Shown: positions 22,702 through 34,973 of the stretch, one piece after another
Layout: every line of letters begins with the position of its first letter
Position numbering within the stretch: position 1 is the stretch's first letter
NCBI GenBank assembly: GCA_014925825.1
Contig: JACGCK010000046.1
Coordinates: 124,001 to 188,000, forward strand
DNA length: 64,000 bases
Reading direction: 5' to 3'
From: Pholiota molesta
Taxonomy: Eukaryota; Basidiomycota; Agaricomycetes; Agaricales; Strophariaceae
Position numbers and translations under genes: made by a program
The notes under the pieces: model-generated
Seen by the model: the letters and a program-made list of their open reading frames with translations, nothing else
Told to the model about the DNA's origin: nothing
The model's database searches: none

Positions 22702-24816
22702 ATGCTTCCGACACCTCCAACGGTATGCATTTCTCCACCTTTACCAACGTCGTATGCCTCAAGACCTTGAAACTTACATTTGATTAGACGGGGCGCACTG
22801 GCAACACACAGCTACCTAGTCTAGACACCACCGCTGGGACCCAAAACAACTCTGCCCAGCTGTCTCCTCTCGAGATACCTACTCCTTTGCACCTCAGCCC
22901 ACCTCATAACCTCTTGGGGATAGAGAATGTACCAGCCAACACGCCTCAAAACATTTACCAACGACATCTTGCAACCAAAGGCCGCGGAGTCCCATTGTGG
23001 ATTCCGGAAGCAAGTGAATCACTAGACCTCGATTATCGACGTGAAGGGCTCTCCATTGGCGACGTTATAATGTTAACGGCCTACGGAGGATACAACCTGT
23101 TATTCAACATCTGCCAACCTCCCGACCACCCATATAATATCGACTCCGTTCCCGAGGGGTTCACTCCTTTGAATCCCCCACTCAAGCGACACGATGTACA
23201 ACGATACGAAGCTTTTGGAGCGAATAGTTCATTGACGAGCGATTCGATTTCGAAGGATGTAGGCAGGCTCGGTCCTTCGTGAGTTAATGGTATCGATAAT
23301 TAGAGGGGACGACTCAGAATCTTATCTCATTTATTAGCGGCATTCACTTCCAATCCTCAGCCGTCGAAGGAGCCATCTTAGCGCTCCCGAATGGGGCTGT
23401 CTCCCAGGAGTTGGTCAACACGGCAAGTTTCCAGCGCTACATTGCGGGATAACATCGTGGGGTGGTATAAATATGCCAAAGAGGTGCGCGGATGGTCAAT
23501 AAAAAATGGCGATCTCCGCGTCGTAGTTGGCGTCGACAAAACATCGTCCTGGGGTATGGCGACCTTCGCGTCGAGGACGGAGGTTAGGGATGTCCAGCTG
23601 CAATTCAGACAAATCGACCATCCTGAACCTGGTGGGATGTATCGCTGGGAGTATGAAGGAATGGTTAACGCGGCTCGAGTAGGACCTAGTCGCCGACAAA
23701 TCGATGCTCTTGTTCCGTCCAACGCTGAATCTCGGTCACAGCAATCGCCATCATTCGAAAATCAGTGTATATTTGTGCGTACATTGAATACAAATCTACA
23801 GGACGATACCTGGGAGACGATGGAATCCGAATGGAAACGTTTGGGTATCGCAGAGGGATCCAATCAAGGCAATCAAGGCGGTTATGCAGCTCGATTTGCG
23901 AAACCTGCTTCGCTATTGGATGCCAATTTCATGCGATCCTCCAAAGGGAACACTCCCTCCGCTGGTCTCAATCAATTCTACGTGTGTAACATCGATTTTT
24001 CTCTTTCTTCAGGCTGATTCTAATATCCTTCGCAGTTACACCCGTCCGATGTCATCAATGAGTTTCTTTTGTCAGAGGTTGCTGTTGATCTTATTCGAAA
24101 GAGGCGTGTACTGATATTGAATATTTTGTACCAGTATCCGAACGCCAAACTCGCAATTACCAACGACTGCGACTGGATTGCAGTCTTAAAAACAGTGGGT
24201 CAATGTCATACACCAGCAAATAATTTAAACTGATCGCCAATTCTCAGACAGATTCTGTTCTTCCTCCAGGAAAGGAAATACTGAGTCGATTATTGACTTC
24301 TTATGTTGCATTTGAGAGAGACGGTGAGTACACTTTTACGATACCTAATCGTTTCTAGTTGGTTCCCGACCTGATAATACCATCCAATATTTGAAGGTAT
24401 CGTTCGCTGGGAAACTAAAGAAACGACCACAAAAGGTGAGTATTGAATATTAAATATCGTTTCGCGTTGTATTTAGTTACCGTCTCATGGTAGATTTACT
24501 CTACGATCTGAATCCTTCGACCTCCCCAGCACGGAGAGCACTTTCCGCCAGCAGTATCGAGGACCTTCCGCCGTACATCCCGCGTATACCAACAAAATCC
24601 AATAGCACACCTTTCCCGCATGCCTCACAAGAAGTTTTACCACCCCCATATCGATCATCTACCTCCTTGATCCGTGTTAAGACTAACGAGTGTTTATTCA
24701 CTGATTCGCCGCAGGGAATGAACACACAGGCAGGGAGTGTGGCGCATCGCTTGCCTTGCGCAGCGATCTTCATTCTTTTATCTTATTTTTGTCTTCTTTA
24801 TTCTCGCTACCGTTGA
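22702..24816 (+). pseudogene. Fungal family of unknown function, copy 1, one apparent frameshift
   Basis: Multi-exon gene: exon 1 is only 21 nt (22702-22722, MLPTPPT), with an intron at 22723-22787. Recognisable blocks are GRGVPLWIPEASESL, GLSIGDVIMLTAYGGYNLLFN, SSAVEGAILALPNGAV, YAKEVRGWSIKNGDLRVV, CIFVRTLN, LHPSDVINEFLL and LAITNDCDWIAVL. The same blocks in the same order occur in the gene at 35586-37671, and the family is common in Agaricomycetes as hypothetical proteins. At about 23449 GCGGGAT has one G more than the frame needs (paralogue RYLADNL versus here RYIA-DNI). The last exon ends in a hydrophobic stretch, LPCAAIFILLSYFCLLY, a possible C-terminal membrane anchor. Function unknown. 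Confidence 0.65.
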
Positions 24817-24829
24817 GTATCCTGGCCCT

Positions 24830-25598
24830 TCTGCTCTAACAATTCCAGCGCTCCAAAATCTACTTTATCTGATAAATACCGTAGAAATCGCAGTTAGTCT
24901 TACACATTGCAATATTTAATATTTATTTGGATCTTCCACCGTACATCCTACGTATGAGGTACCCAGCATGCTCCACCCATTTTTTTCCTCCGCTATGAAC
25001 TATCTCCCTCTCTTACCCATGCTAGGAGTGATGTTGAAGAAACAAGGTACCGAAACGGACAAACTTCCATCATGGCCTTCCATGTTAACAACTCTCAGGT
25101 CCGACAGATCCAAATCAAGTCAGCAAGGAGAACGCAGCAGGATAGAAATGTGTATCATCTTAGAAACAATTCATTTTATATATAGATGACCTCCTCGATA
25201 TCAAGTCCACAGACTGCTTCGAAAGTAAACAGTGCTAAATGACAACCGCTACCATTTTCTGTCTCCAGTGTGCGGCCTCGCTTCAATGCGCAGAACGACA
25301 AACTCTATGAAATCGAACATCACAGATGCCATTCGAATTCCAAACTCCAAGCTATGTTACTGGACTCACTCAATTCTTCGAACTTCGAGCAGCCGTTCCC
25401 CTAGTCGTTATTCATTAGTACCTCAAAAAGATAAGAAATACAAGCCAAGTGAGTCAGATGGCGTAGGGTTAGGGCGTGACAAGGTGATGACTGTATAGAA
25501 ACAAGCCACATATGTCACGTCACGCTCGGTACAGGTCTTGCGAACAAGATAGCGTCCAGCGACCTCCAACTCCATCTCCTCCTCCTCCAAAATCAGGC
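24830..25598. other. Intergenic before RPL10A
   Basis: No supported gene. 25500-25598 is the 5' flank and leader of the ribosomal protein gene, with a CT-rich tract (CTCCATCTCCTCCTCCTCC) just before its ATG. Confidence 0.5.
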
Positions 25599-26551
25599 AT
25601 GAGGTGCGTCGCCAGTCTTCACGCATGGAATCCGTACTAAACTCGCGAAATTCATCAGTACTAGCAAGCTTTCAGTGTCAAGCGTGCGGGGCTCCATCAA
25701 GGAACTCCTCGCCGAAGCCAACGGCGAAAAAAAACGTAACTTCGTTGAGACCATCGAATTGCAGATTGGCCTCAAGAACTACGACCCCCAGAGGGATAAG
25801 CGTTTCTCGGGAACCGTCAAGTGCGTCGCATACCCTTCGTCTTACGCGGCCGATTCTAACCGCACTTTGATTGTGGCATAGGCTTCCCCACGTCCCCCGC
25901 CCTCGCATGTCCATTTGCATTCTCGCTGATGCTGCGGATATCGATCGTGCCAAGCAGATCGAGCTCGAGTACATGTCGGTTGATGACTTGAAGAAGTACG
26001 CATACCCTAGCTCTCTGCAATCTTTCGCGACCTTACATGTCTCCCGATCACTAGGCTCAACAAGAACAAGAAGCTCGTCAAGAAGCTCGCCAAGAAATAC
26101 GATGCTTTCCTTTCATCTGAGACTCTGATCAAGCAGATCCCTCGTCTTTTGGGACCCGGTCTTTCCAAGGGTACGTTTCACTCTCGCCGTCTTATCCGCG
26201 CTTTTCCTCATCCCATCCGTCGACTGCAGCTGGAAAGTTCCCCACTCCCGTGTCCCACGCTGAGGATCTTCCCAACAAGATCAACGAGGTCCGCTCCACC
26301 ATCAAGTTCCAGCTGAAGAAGGTTCTCTGCCTCGGTGTCGCCATCGGCCACGTCCAGATGACCGACGACCAAGTTCTCGGCAACGTCATGTTGAGTGAGT
26401 ATCCGTATCATACGTTCCTGGTTGAACTCTATGCTCAGTCTGCGTCTTCACAGGCATCAACTTCCTCGTGTCCCTGCTCAAGAAGAACTGGCAGAACATC
26501 AAGTCTCTGCACATCAAGACCACCATGGGCAAGCCCGTCCGCCTCTACTAA
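25599..26551 (+). CDS. RPL10A: 60S ribosomal protein uL1 (L10a)
   Basis: Structural protein of the L1 stalk of the large ribosomal subunit, which handles exit of deacylated tRNA. Six exons: 25599-25603, 25659-25820, 25882-25995, 26055-26170, 26230-26394 and 26454-26551. They sum to 660 nt, 219 residues, the normal eukaryotic length. Diagnostic blocks are [83 protein letters not shown] and the end [15 protein letters not shown]. The first exon is only ATGAG, split by an intron in the second codon, as is common in fungal ribosomal protein genes. All splice sites are GT...AG and no frame break is seen. Confidence 0.95.
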
Positions 26552-26730
26552 TCCATTCACCCCGTTCGCGCTATCTTCGCACTGTCCATGGCGCCGTTCT
26601 TCGCTTGGGTGAGATGAGCTAGTCTGAGGGTCGTGCGAGCCTCGAGTCAATTTGCGCGCGGAGGGGACGAGGGGAGGGGGGAGGGGCTGTACTTGCATAA
26701 CATGAAGCCCCGCACGCTTGGACCAACAGT

Positions 26731-27132
26731 TTCATGAGGAGGGAACTGATTGGGAGCTGATGCAGTCTCTCGTTTTACCTTTTTTTTCTCGTTTGCGTAT
26801 CCGCTGGCAATTTTGATTCGTTGTGGTTCGTTACGATCCGTTTTTGAATGTTGGACAAGTTAACGTTCTTTGGTGTTGGCCTTGTTGAGAAGTCATCTCG
26901 GAACGTCTTGACAAGATTGTTAGTTCTGCATGGGATTTCGGAAGATGCTCTTTGCATTCCACATGTGCAAGGCGTCTTGGTCAAGAGATTACGACAAGGA
27001 AAATGGGACTTCGTTGAGACACAGCGCTACGTTCGAAGGTATTGTACATCAGAGACGAACGCGAAATAAGACGCGTATTCGTGATAAGCTCAGATAGCTA
27101 TACTTCTGGTATAAGCCCGACGTCGGTATATA
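26731..27132. repeat. Direct repeat R-a, copy 1
   Basis: About 400 bp, repeated with scattered differences at 27389-27784. It starts TTCATGAGGAGGGAAC and ends GACGTCGGTATATA. Its right end includes the last ten codons of a WSC gene, so the unit is the 3' end and downstream flank of that gene. Confidence 0.8.
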
Positions 27133-27360
27133 AGTCACAGACTATATTGAAATAACGCGCATAAGGAAAAAGAGTAAAGGAAACTGAGGAAGAAAACAGT
27201 CGGATAGACCACTCACAGCATTGCGACGTGAATTCAGTGCCCGCAAAGATGAACGGCGTCGCGAAGTTGCTCCCAGCGCAGAATTCCACAACAAGGGCGT
27301 CATGGCCGGGTTGTCGGGCGCCTGCGCCTCCAGCCAACCTCCAGCAGTGTGCGAGACGTA
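27108..27360 (-). pseudogene. WSC-domain gene remnant
   Basis: Chimeric leftover of a WSC gene. The exon reading EFCAGSNFATPFIFAGTEF (27219-27290) is fused, through the following intron start, directly to the last ten codons (YTDVGLIPEV, stop at 27108). All exons between are deleted. The 5' side has a small internal duplication (CCAGCCAACCTCCAG) and then runs into the second copy of the flank repeat. It cannot encode a full WSC domain. Confidence 0.75.
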
Positions 27361-27388
27361 GGCGCGGAATCGCTACCCAATAGCAAAT

Positions 27389-27784
27389 TTCATGAGGAGG
27401 GAACCGGTTGGGAGCTGATGCAGTCTCTCGTTCACCTTTTTTCTTCTTTGCGTATCCGCTGTCAATTTTGATTCGTTGTGGTTCGTTACGATCGTTTTTG
27501 AAAGTTGGACAAGTTAACGTTCTTTGTTGTTGGCCTTGTTGAGAAGTCATCTCGGAACGTCTTGACAAGATTGTAAGTTCTGCATGGGATTCCGGAAGAG
27601 GTTCTTTGCATTTCACATGTGCAATGCGTCTTGGTCAAGAGATTATGACAAGGAAAGTGGGATTTCGTTGAGACACAGCGCTACTTTCGAGGTATCATAC
27701 ATCAGAGCCAAACGCGAAATAAGACCGTAATCGTGATAAGCTCATGTAACTATACTTCTGGTATAAGCCCGACGTCGGTATATA
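27389..27784. repeat. Direct repeat R-a, copy 2
   Basis: Second copy of 26731-27132; its right end contains the 3' end of the complete WSC gene that stops at 27750. Confidence 0.8.
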
Positions 27785-28968
27785 TCGTCAGCCTATTCGC
27801 TGCCCCGCAGACCTCCGTGTGGTCGCCCGAGCATGCCATGGAGCATTCGCTGGCGGGGGCGCTGATATTCGCAGCGAGGAATGCGTTTCCGCACCCTACG
27901 CACGGAGAGAAAACATGGGTACGTTAGTAATATGTTGGTAATATGGTCAGGAAATTTGGCGAAAGGAAGCAATTAAAGCACGCGTCAGACGCTCTGACTT
28001 ACAGCACTCGTTCCCGAACTCGAGACCCGCGACCGTGAAGCCGCTCGCCTGGCACCCGGCCGTGCATGTTTCGATGGTGACGTTGGACAGGATCGGAAGG
28101 CGGAGGGACAGGGTGCGCGTGTTGTTGCCGACAGCATCCCTAATGCAAAAAGTCGAATCGAATAAGTCCAGTGAGCCCATTGCTCGTGAAAGTGAATAGG
28201 GTCTGGATAGGATATTAGGACATGGGATGCACTTACGTGACGCAGCCGACGAACGAGAAGGACCCGACGCTCGGTTTATTGGCCGGCATAGGCCCGACGT
28301 TCGCGTTGTGGTTCTGGTACACGCTGATGGCGCCTGCGCCGCCGCAGGTCAGGTTGGCGTCGCCGCCGCAGGGGAAGTCGCACGAGCTGTTGGCCAGTTT
28401 CGTAGCTGTGCCCTGGATGTTGAAGTCGCAGACTATATTTAAATAACGCGCATCCGTAAAAGAAACCAAGGAAGAAGACAGCCAGATAGAGTACTCACAG
28501 CATTGCGACGCGAATTCAGTGCCCGCAAAGATGAACGGCGTCGCGAAGTCGCTCCAGCGCAGAATTCAGTGCACAGCAAGGGCGTCATGGCCGGGTTGTC
28601 GGGCGCCTGCGCCTCCAGCAGTGTGCGAGACGTAGGTGCAGAATCGCTATCCAATCACAATGCCAATCAATATCTACCTGAAGCAGAGTGTTAAATGGAT
28701 GTACTCACGAGAAGCATCCGACGACCGTCCAGTTAGCTGGGAGGTTGTTAGGGTCGGTGGCGTTGGCGTTGACGAGTTGTGTCGTTTTGAGGCGGGGGTC
28801 GAGCTCGCGCACAAGATCTGCGGAGGGGAGTGCGAGTACTGCATGCTGGTGTTGAATGGCTTGGCGTTAGCTCTTGTCGAACATAACGGATATTGGAAAA
28901 GTTGTGGAAAAGTGAACAAAACTCACGGAAAGCATGGTGGCGACAGCGACGAGCACGCAGAAGGTCAT
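27750..28968 (-). pseudogene. Secreted two-WSC-domain protein, one apparent frameshift
   Basis: Start ATG 28968 (MTFCVLVAVATMLS, signal-like), several short exons, stop at 27750. Blocks: DPNNLPANWTVVGCFS, RTLLEAQAPDNPAMTPLLC, CDFPCGGDANLTCGGAG, ISVYQNHNANVGPMP, then the second domain CTAGCQASGFTVAGLEFG and GCGNAFLAANISAP. WSC domains are eight-Cys carbohydrate-binding modules of secreted and cell-wall proteins. At about 28553 GCTGGAGC has two G where the sister sequences have three or a filled codon (EFCAGSNF, EFCSGSDF). The frame is lost and TSRRRSS is read instead. It lacks the Thr-rich tail of the neighbour at 29752. Confidence 0.75.
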
Positions 28969-29751
28969 TCTGATGAGCAGATCTGAAGTAATTCCTATGA
29001 TTATTTCAGAGATCAAACTAGCACAGTGACAGAAGAGGATCGCAAGCTGCGTCTTATACGGCCATAGAATATCAAGAATAGTTCCAGGTCCCTCCTTTCC
29101 GAATGTTTCAACTTTTGACTGATTGAATCAGACATAGTCTCTGCTCGATGAGGACCGAAAATTACGAAGAGGAGGTTGATCATGATGAACTTGAGTGATG
29201 TTTCGGGAGAAGAGCTAGGTCTAAGAATACTATTGAGCACCGAGGGAGAAAGTTGGATGCAAATCTATCGATGCGTGGGACGGTGCGACTTGGTGGATCA
29301 TCGATCATTCCTCAGTGTTTCTTTTAGTAGAGGGTACTCTTAATCATGATAGCAGGATGCTTTTTTAAAAATGACAAGCTTAAACGTGATATGTATAGTG
29401 CGCATCATAATCAGCCCACTGAATTGGGCGCTTGGTACTACATTTGTCACTGAATATTGATATCAGCTACGCCCTGCGCTATCTCGCACAACTGAGGCCA
29501 GACTGATTACCTCCCCAGACCTTGATGATTATCGATGCTCGACACTCGCGTTCTCGACAACATAAAGCAAAATAGAAATGAAATTATCAAGCATATTTAC
29601 ATCCAAGATCTATCCAACATGGGACCCAATATAAAAATATTAACTTCCTCAAAGATCAACGACATCACCCAACCTCCATCCAACCTCAGACTAAATACGG
29701 ACTGCAGATGCCATCGTCCGGACTCAACAGGCTCAGCGCCGTATGAATCCT

Positions 29752-31039
29752 TCAACCAGCTTTTGTGGTGGCAACGGTGGCGGTGGTAGTGGGCTTGACA
29801 GTGGTGGGGGCGACAGTAGTGGGTACTACGGTGGTGGGTACAACGGTGGTGGGCACTACGGTGGTGGGCACAACGGTGGTGGGTACAACGGTGGTGGGCA
29901 CAACAGTGGTAGGGACTACAGTAGTCGGGACGACGGTGGTGACCACGGCGGTGTTGGAATACAGCGACAGCCTGAAGGGAGCACCGCAGAGCTCCGTGTG
30001 GTCGGCCACGCAGGCTTGCGAGCAGTCGGTGAGAGGAGCGGTGACGTTTGGAACAAGCAATGAGTTTCCACACCCTACGCAGACGGAAAGTCAGTGATCT
30101 TACTCGGAGACGCGCGAGTCAACGAGGCGCAGACTCACAGCACTCCTGACCGAACTCCAGGCCGGCGATGCTGAAGCCATTGGACTGGCACCCAGCAGTG
30201 CAGCTCTCGATGGTCACTTCCGCGACAGAAATGGGCAGACGGATGGTCAAGCTACGGGTGTTATTGCCAACAGCATCCCTATAAACGATAATCGGGACCG
30301 ATTAATTTCTTGGAAAAAGGCAAACTATATTAGGCACTTACGTGATGCAGCCCTCGAACGCCCACGTCCCGACCGTGGCCTTGTTCGTGGGGATGGGCCC
30401 GACATTCGCGTTGTGATTCTGGTACACACTGATCACGCTCGCGCCACCACAGGTCAAGTTGGCGTCGCCTCCGCAAGGGAAGTCGCATGCAGTATCGGCA
30501 AGTTTGGTGGCTGTGCCCTGGATGTTGAAGTCGCAGACTAAAAATAAGGCGCGTCAGAAAAAGAAGAAGAAAAAGGTAGAATAGGGAAAGCGAAGAAGCC
30601 GCATAGACTACTCACAGCATTGCGACGTGAATTCAGTGCCCGCAAAGTTGAATGGCGTCGGGAAGTCACTTCCAGAGCAGAATTCAGTGCACAACAAGGG
30701 CGTCATGGCCGCGTTATCAGGCGACTGCGCCTCCAGCAATGTGCGAGACGCAGGCGCAGCATCGCTATGCGATCAAAGTTCCAATCAATATCTATTGAAG
30801 CAAAGAGTAAGATGTACTAACGAGAAGCATCCGACGAGCGTCCAGTTAGCTGGGAGGTTGTTCGGGTCGGCGATTTGTCTCCTGTTAAGTTGGAGATCAA
30901 CGTTTGCGGAGGGGAGCGCGAAAACCGCCTGCAAAACGAAAATAAGTCAAATGTCAGCTCTTTGAAGAAGCAACGCAAGCGAGTAAACACAACGCACGGG
31001 AAGAACAGCGACAGCAGCGATGAGGAGAGCGAAAGACAT
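29752..31039 (-). CDS. Secreted WSC-domain protein with TTVVP repeat tail
   Basis: Start ATG 31039: signal peptide MSFALLIAAVAVLP, then AVFALPSA. Domain 1 runs DPNNLPANWTLVGCFS, LLCTEFCSGSDFPTPFNF, CDFPCGGDANLTCGGAS. Domain 2 runs VGTWAFEGC, CTAGCQSNGFSIAGLEFG and ends TELCGAPFRLSLY. The tail is about nine TTVVP units followed by TVATTKAG and a stop at 29752. The tail is Thr/Pro-rich with no membrane segment, so it is likely O-glycosylated and wall-associated. Four introns were placed by GT...AG and frame. It is a tandem paralogue of the gene at 27750-28968. WSC proteins bind polysaccharide; the exact ligand is unknown. Confidence 0.85.
29800..29945. repeat. 15-bp coding minisatellite
   Basis: About nine units of GGTGGTGGGNACNAC on the plus strand, encoding TTVVP on the minus strand in the WSC gene tail. 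Single-base changes are scattered between units. Confidence 0.85.
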
Positions 31040-34000
31040 TCTAGTGGAAAGGGATCTGGAGTGAGTGATTCCTTTAATTTTATCCTAAAGCTCAAACAGA
31101 AGCCAAAGAGATATAGAACCGCATCCCAAACCGCGCCTTATATACCCCCATCGAATAACCATCAGATTATCTCCGCCTCGAAAAAGGCCTTTGTCTCTCC
31201 CCGCATCCGAATCAGTCCAATGCCGTCTTCTCGAATCCGCGTCCTGACTGATCCCAATCAGACATGGAACCCGCCCAGCAGAAGTTTTCCTGAGAGATGC
31301 AAGGCTGCGACGCGTTTCGCCGCTCTCGGTCGCCCACGCCGAAAAGCGTGCACGATATGCCACAGACTCGGCCACGTCGCATACACTGCAGAGGCAGAGC
31401 GGCACGGACCACGCAGCGCGCGGTAGGTTGTTCGACATGGGCCCCCAGGAACGCGATCAAACGTTCGGATGTCCTACGAAAAGATGGAAAAGAAGAACGA
31501 GGGCTGAATATGTCCATCGTGACAGCGACAGTCGCCCCCACTGGCAGGCGACAGGAGGAAGGAGGGAGTGGGGACAAAACGCTAGAGAAAGGAGGTTGGC
31601 GAAGATAGTTGGCGTGTCGGAAGAATGGGAAGACCCGGCGTCCGAGAATAGCATTGAGCGAGGGAGAATATGGCGATGTGTCTGGCATTGCGTGGGAGGA
31701 GCGGCCTGGCGGTACTTTTGCCTTGTAAATTAGATATGTACAACGCTAGAATCAAAAGGATAGAAGGCACCTTTTCCGATGGGCGTGATTAATGAGTATT
31801 GGAATCGGGCGTGCCAAAGCTTATCAACAATTTAGGCTCTGCTTGTAGTCAGTTTACGCTGTAGACTGTAGAACGTACTTTTCAGGTCTGAAATTGGATG
31901 ACATCGTCTATTTTTATCGCAGGTATAGCCGCTCAAGATTCACCATCTTCGTCTTCCTCCGCTGTAGACTCTTGACAGACCCGGATGATAGATATCATTG
32001 GAAAACGGAATAATGGCAGATTATCTTTCCGTCCCATGCCAAGCCGATAGGGACTCTCGCTATCGCTAAAGCACACGAAGTTAACATAAACGCATGTACA
32101 TAAGATTTTGTGTGGTCTAGACTTACGTGTGTATTCATCAGTGACACCCTTCGCAAGGCGACATTTGTCTTCTGTGTCGAGGAACAGAAGCATGGAGAAT
32201 GGATGTCCATCCAGGAAGTCTATACCTCCGATGTACTTACATCCGTGATCGACAGATTTTTGATGATGAGATTTCAGATATCGCATGCACTTTGGATGTT
32301 CGAGTGTTCGCAGGAATGCCAGATGTCAGTTAGCATTCTTGTTCGATGGGTTCCTGGATTTGGAAAGTGGGACGAGACGGATTTCTGAAATCAAATTGGA
32401 TTCCAAGCAGGCGGATAGATCCCACCCTGTCCGGTTACTGTTGAATTGATTATACATGCCGAATGAGCATCGTCTAAGAAAGAGGCAATTGGCAATTGCA
32501 GTAAGAGTTCACCAATACCGGATTTTGCGATCCATGCTCATTGCATTCGGGGGAAAAAACGGTGATTAGGCGTCTTATCAACGCGCGCAGGAATAGGTAT
32601 ACCTCAAGATTAGCTCCAAAGTACCGTTCATCCAATCAAGATGGCTGGGAGACAATTAATAGACATTGAGAGTCTCGGGGTCGTTTCCGTGAGCAGTGTG
32701 GGAAGCCGAAAATGAGGTACAAGGCGGTTAGCGGCGAAGATCCTAAGAACATTCCTGGATAGGAAGCCGCATGCAATGTAAGATATCTGCCAGTACTCAG
32801 TACCGGAAACGCTGGCTGTGTCGGACAGAAAATGCGGTGGTCATGGGGTATGCGCTGTGAGGGAAGACCGACATACGCGCATCATATCAGCATACCACAC
32901 GCCAGCAGAAGCGAAAAGCCGCGAGCAATAGTTCCAATAGAACAAGATAAAAAAGTGTAGGAAGCCCCAGACGGTGAGAGACTATCCAAGCGAGCGCCGT
33001 GTGGTTTGTTGATAGTTTAACATTTAAGCTGTGACGGCAGCTCGAGGAGTATTGAAGAAAGCGACTGTACATGTCGCAGTGTTCTCCAGTGGGTATTGAG
33101 AAGTCGAAAAAGTATGGCCTGTGGGCAGAAGAGTCCTAGTTGGTTAGCTTTAACGACAGCGCCACCTTCAGATTTTGTAGTGTTGGCGTCAACATGGAAG
33201 ATTATGGCCATAGCAAGTTGAGACGTAAGAGAATCGTTAAGCCACTTGTAGGAAGGATAGCTTGATTTGAGCTTGGGATCAGAGCTTGAGCGCGTTATAC
33301 GCGCGCTTGCGTTCATAGAGGTCCAAAGGCGAGTGCGTTGAGCGTAAATGAGGGACGGACTCAGTCACTGGGGACGGACAGAATCGGAAAACTGACGCGA
33401 CGGTTTGTGTTGAATGTTGAGGGCAATGTTTGGATCTAAAGGATCCAAATATACGAATACGATAAGATTAGATTAAAGACGGTACACGAGGCCGGGCAGC
33501 TCCGGTGACCCATGACGTAATGTTGGTTCGAATGTAAAGTGGAACCACCGCCGCAGTCCGCTTGCGTCTTCCCATTCATTACCTGCGTTCACGAACTCCT
33601 ACGATCTTCACGCCAGCGCTATACGAACGACTTACGCCCTCACACTAAACAAAAAGCATTCCAAAGCCAAGGTTCGTGCATTGTACTCTATGATCGGGGA
33701 TGCTGTCAACTGGCACGATCGGCCTGTTAGGCCAGACGATTTAAACAACGTCTGCGACATATTGTTGTTCTGGGCAAAAATGGAGAATTATAAAATGCTA
33801 ATGGAAGTGATATTAGGTTCTCCTATTCTGCGAATCACCCCCAGACATACGAGAGCGCCGGCCGCAACCCCACTTGCACTACGCAAACACCACCGAACGT
33901 TATCTCATTCACGCATTCTACGAGGGCTTACGCGCACGAAGTGAAAGAATTTTGCCAGGCAAAAAAGTTCTGCAGGATCTCATCGCGCTGTAAGACAATC

Positions 34001-34209
34001 TCATACATTCTATGTCGCGTTGCAAGAATTATCTAACGTTTTCTTTGTCCTCTGATTGTCCCTCTGCATTTCTTTGCTGCTACCGACGTATACCTGGGAT
34101 TTATTTCGCACTGTCGCCTCTTCAGATTTCTCACAGCCCCAAATTTCTAACGACCCAAACCCACCTCTACTTTAAGTCTTCAATTATCGTATTCCGAACT
34201 TCATCCACA
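31040..34209. other. Mostly unassigned region
   Basis: A TATA-like GGTATATAAGG (minus, about 31137-31147) lies about 100 nt upstream of the WSC gene. From 31150 to 31740 frames overlap on both strands without support. 33681-33860 on the plus strand reads protein-like (PDDLNNVCDILLFWAKMEN) but has no start or partner exons I trust. I see nothing else apart from the small gene listed separately. Confidence 0.35.
31933..32286 (-). CDS. Possible small two-exon protein, unknown
   Basis: Minus-strand frame starting MRYLKSHHQKSVDHG. An intron begins GTAAGTCT after DEYT and ends TTTAG. The second exon reads SESPYRLGMGRKDNLPLF and ends in an acidic tail, STAEEDEDGES, with a stop at 31933. The splice signals and the continuous frame are the only support. 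I recognise no family, and an upstream exon may be missing. Confidence 0.35.
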   Translation of the reverse strand: MRYLKSHHQKSVDHGCKYIGGIDFLDGHPFSMLLFLDTEDKCRLAKGVTDEYTRKSRPHKILCTCVYVNFVCFSDSESPYRLGMGRKDNLPLFRFPMISIIRVCQESTAEEDEDGES

Positions 34210-34829
34210 ATGGGAATGGAACGCCTCTTCAAAGTGGGCCACCCAATCGTATTCGGCTCGCTCGTCGTCTTCTCCATCATCGAGGTTCGTCCATCCCAAC
34301 CCATCCCACACCCACCAGCACTTCCCCCCTAACCCTCACGCGACCGTAGATGTGTATCTCAGCCTGGGTCACCGCCAAATACAACGCACACCACAACTTC
34401 CCCACCTCCGGCACGCGCGCGCGCGTGCGGTACATCCTCTTCTGCTCGGTATGGACGATCGTCCTCGGCTCTGCGTACATGGCGGTCTTCTTGGCCGCGG
34501 CGGGCAGTATCTTCGCGAGCGTAGCGTCGCATTTCATCTTGTGCGTATTTTCAACTATTTCCCCCTCGGCCGCGTTGCCGGATTCCAGTTGTCCTGAAGC
34601 TGATACGTATCGTCTTCCACAGCCTGTTCATCACCTGGATCCTGTGGCTCGCAGCCGCCGCCGCGCTCACCCAAACGCTCGGCGGCGCACTGAACTGCAC
34701 CACCCAGTCCTTCTTCGTATACTGCGGCCAACTAAGCGCCATGGAGGGATTCGCGTGGCTCATCTGGTGCGTACCCCCGGTCTCTGTTCTTCCCTTTTCT
34801 AGCAGGGCAAATGCTGACGGTGCACGGTA

Positions 34830-34862
<33 letters not shown>

Positions 34863-34973
34863 TTTTTTTTGGATAGGGTGGTGTTGACCTTCGTGCTCGT
34901 TGCGGTGCTGATCCGGGGCGTGTGGTCGGCGAAGCAAGGGGATGGGTATAAAGGCGCGCTGGTGGACGCCTAG
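34210..34973 (+). CDS. Four-helix MARVEL-like membrane protein
   Basis: Four exons (34210-34284, 34350-34540, 34623-34766, 34877-34973) total 507 nt, 168 residues. Four hydrophobic segments are evident: VFGSLVVFSIIE...ISAWV, ILFCSVWTIVLGSAYMAVFL, ITWILWLAAAAALTQTLGG and WVVLTFVLVAVLIRGVW. A short cytosolic C-tail, KQGDGYKGALVDA, follows. Length, topology and the loop after helix 3 (ALNCTTQSF) match fungal MARVEL-domain proteins, which organise plasma-membrane domains and trafficking. All splice sites are canonical and no frame break is seen. The third intron holds a (TG)n-T27 tract. Confidence 0.75.
34839..34870 (+). repeat. Intronic (TG)n-poly-T tract
   Basis: TGTGTGTGTG followed by about 25 T, in the third intron of the MARVEL-like gene just before its acceptor (TTGGATAG). 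It may serve as an extreme polypyrimidine tract. Confidence 0.8.

Noticed and set aside
27098..27616. 172-codon minus-strand frame
   Set aside because: It crosses the flank repeat and reads the WSC remnant out of its proper frame.
29760..29950. Repeat array considered as CRISPR-like
   Set aside because: Units are contiguous 15-mers without spacers and encode a Thr/Pro tail in a eukaryotic gene.
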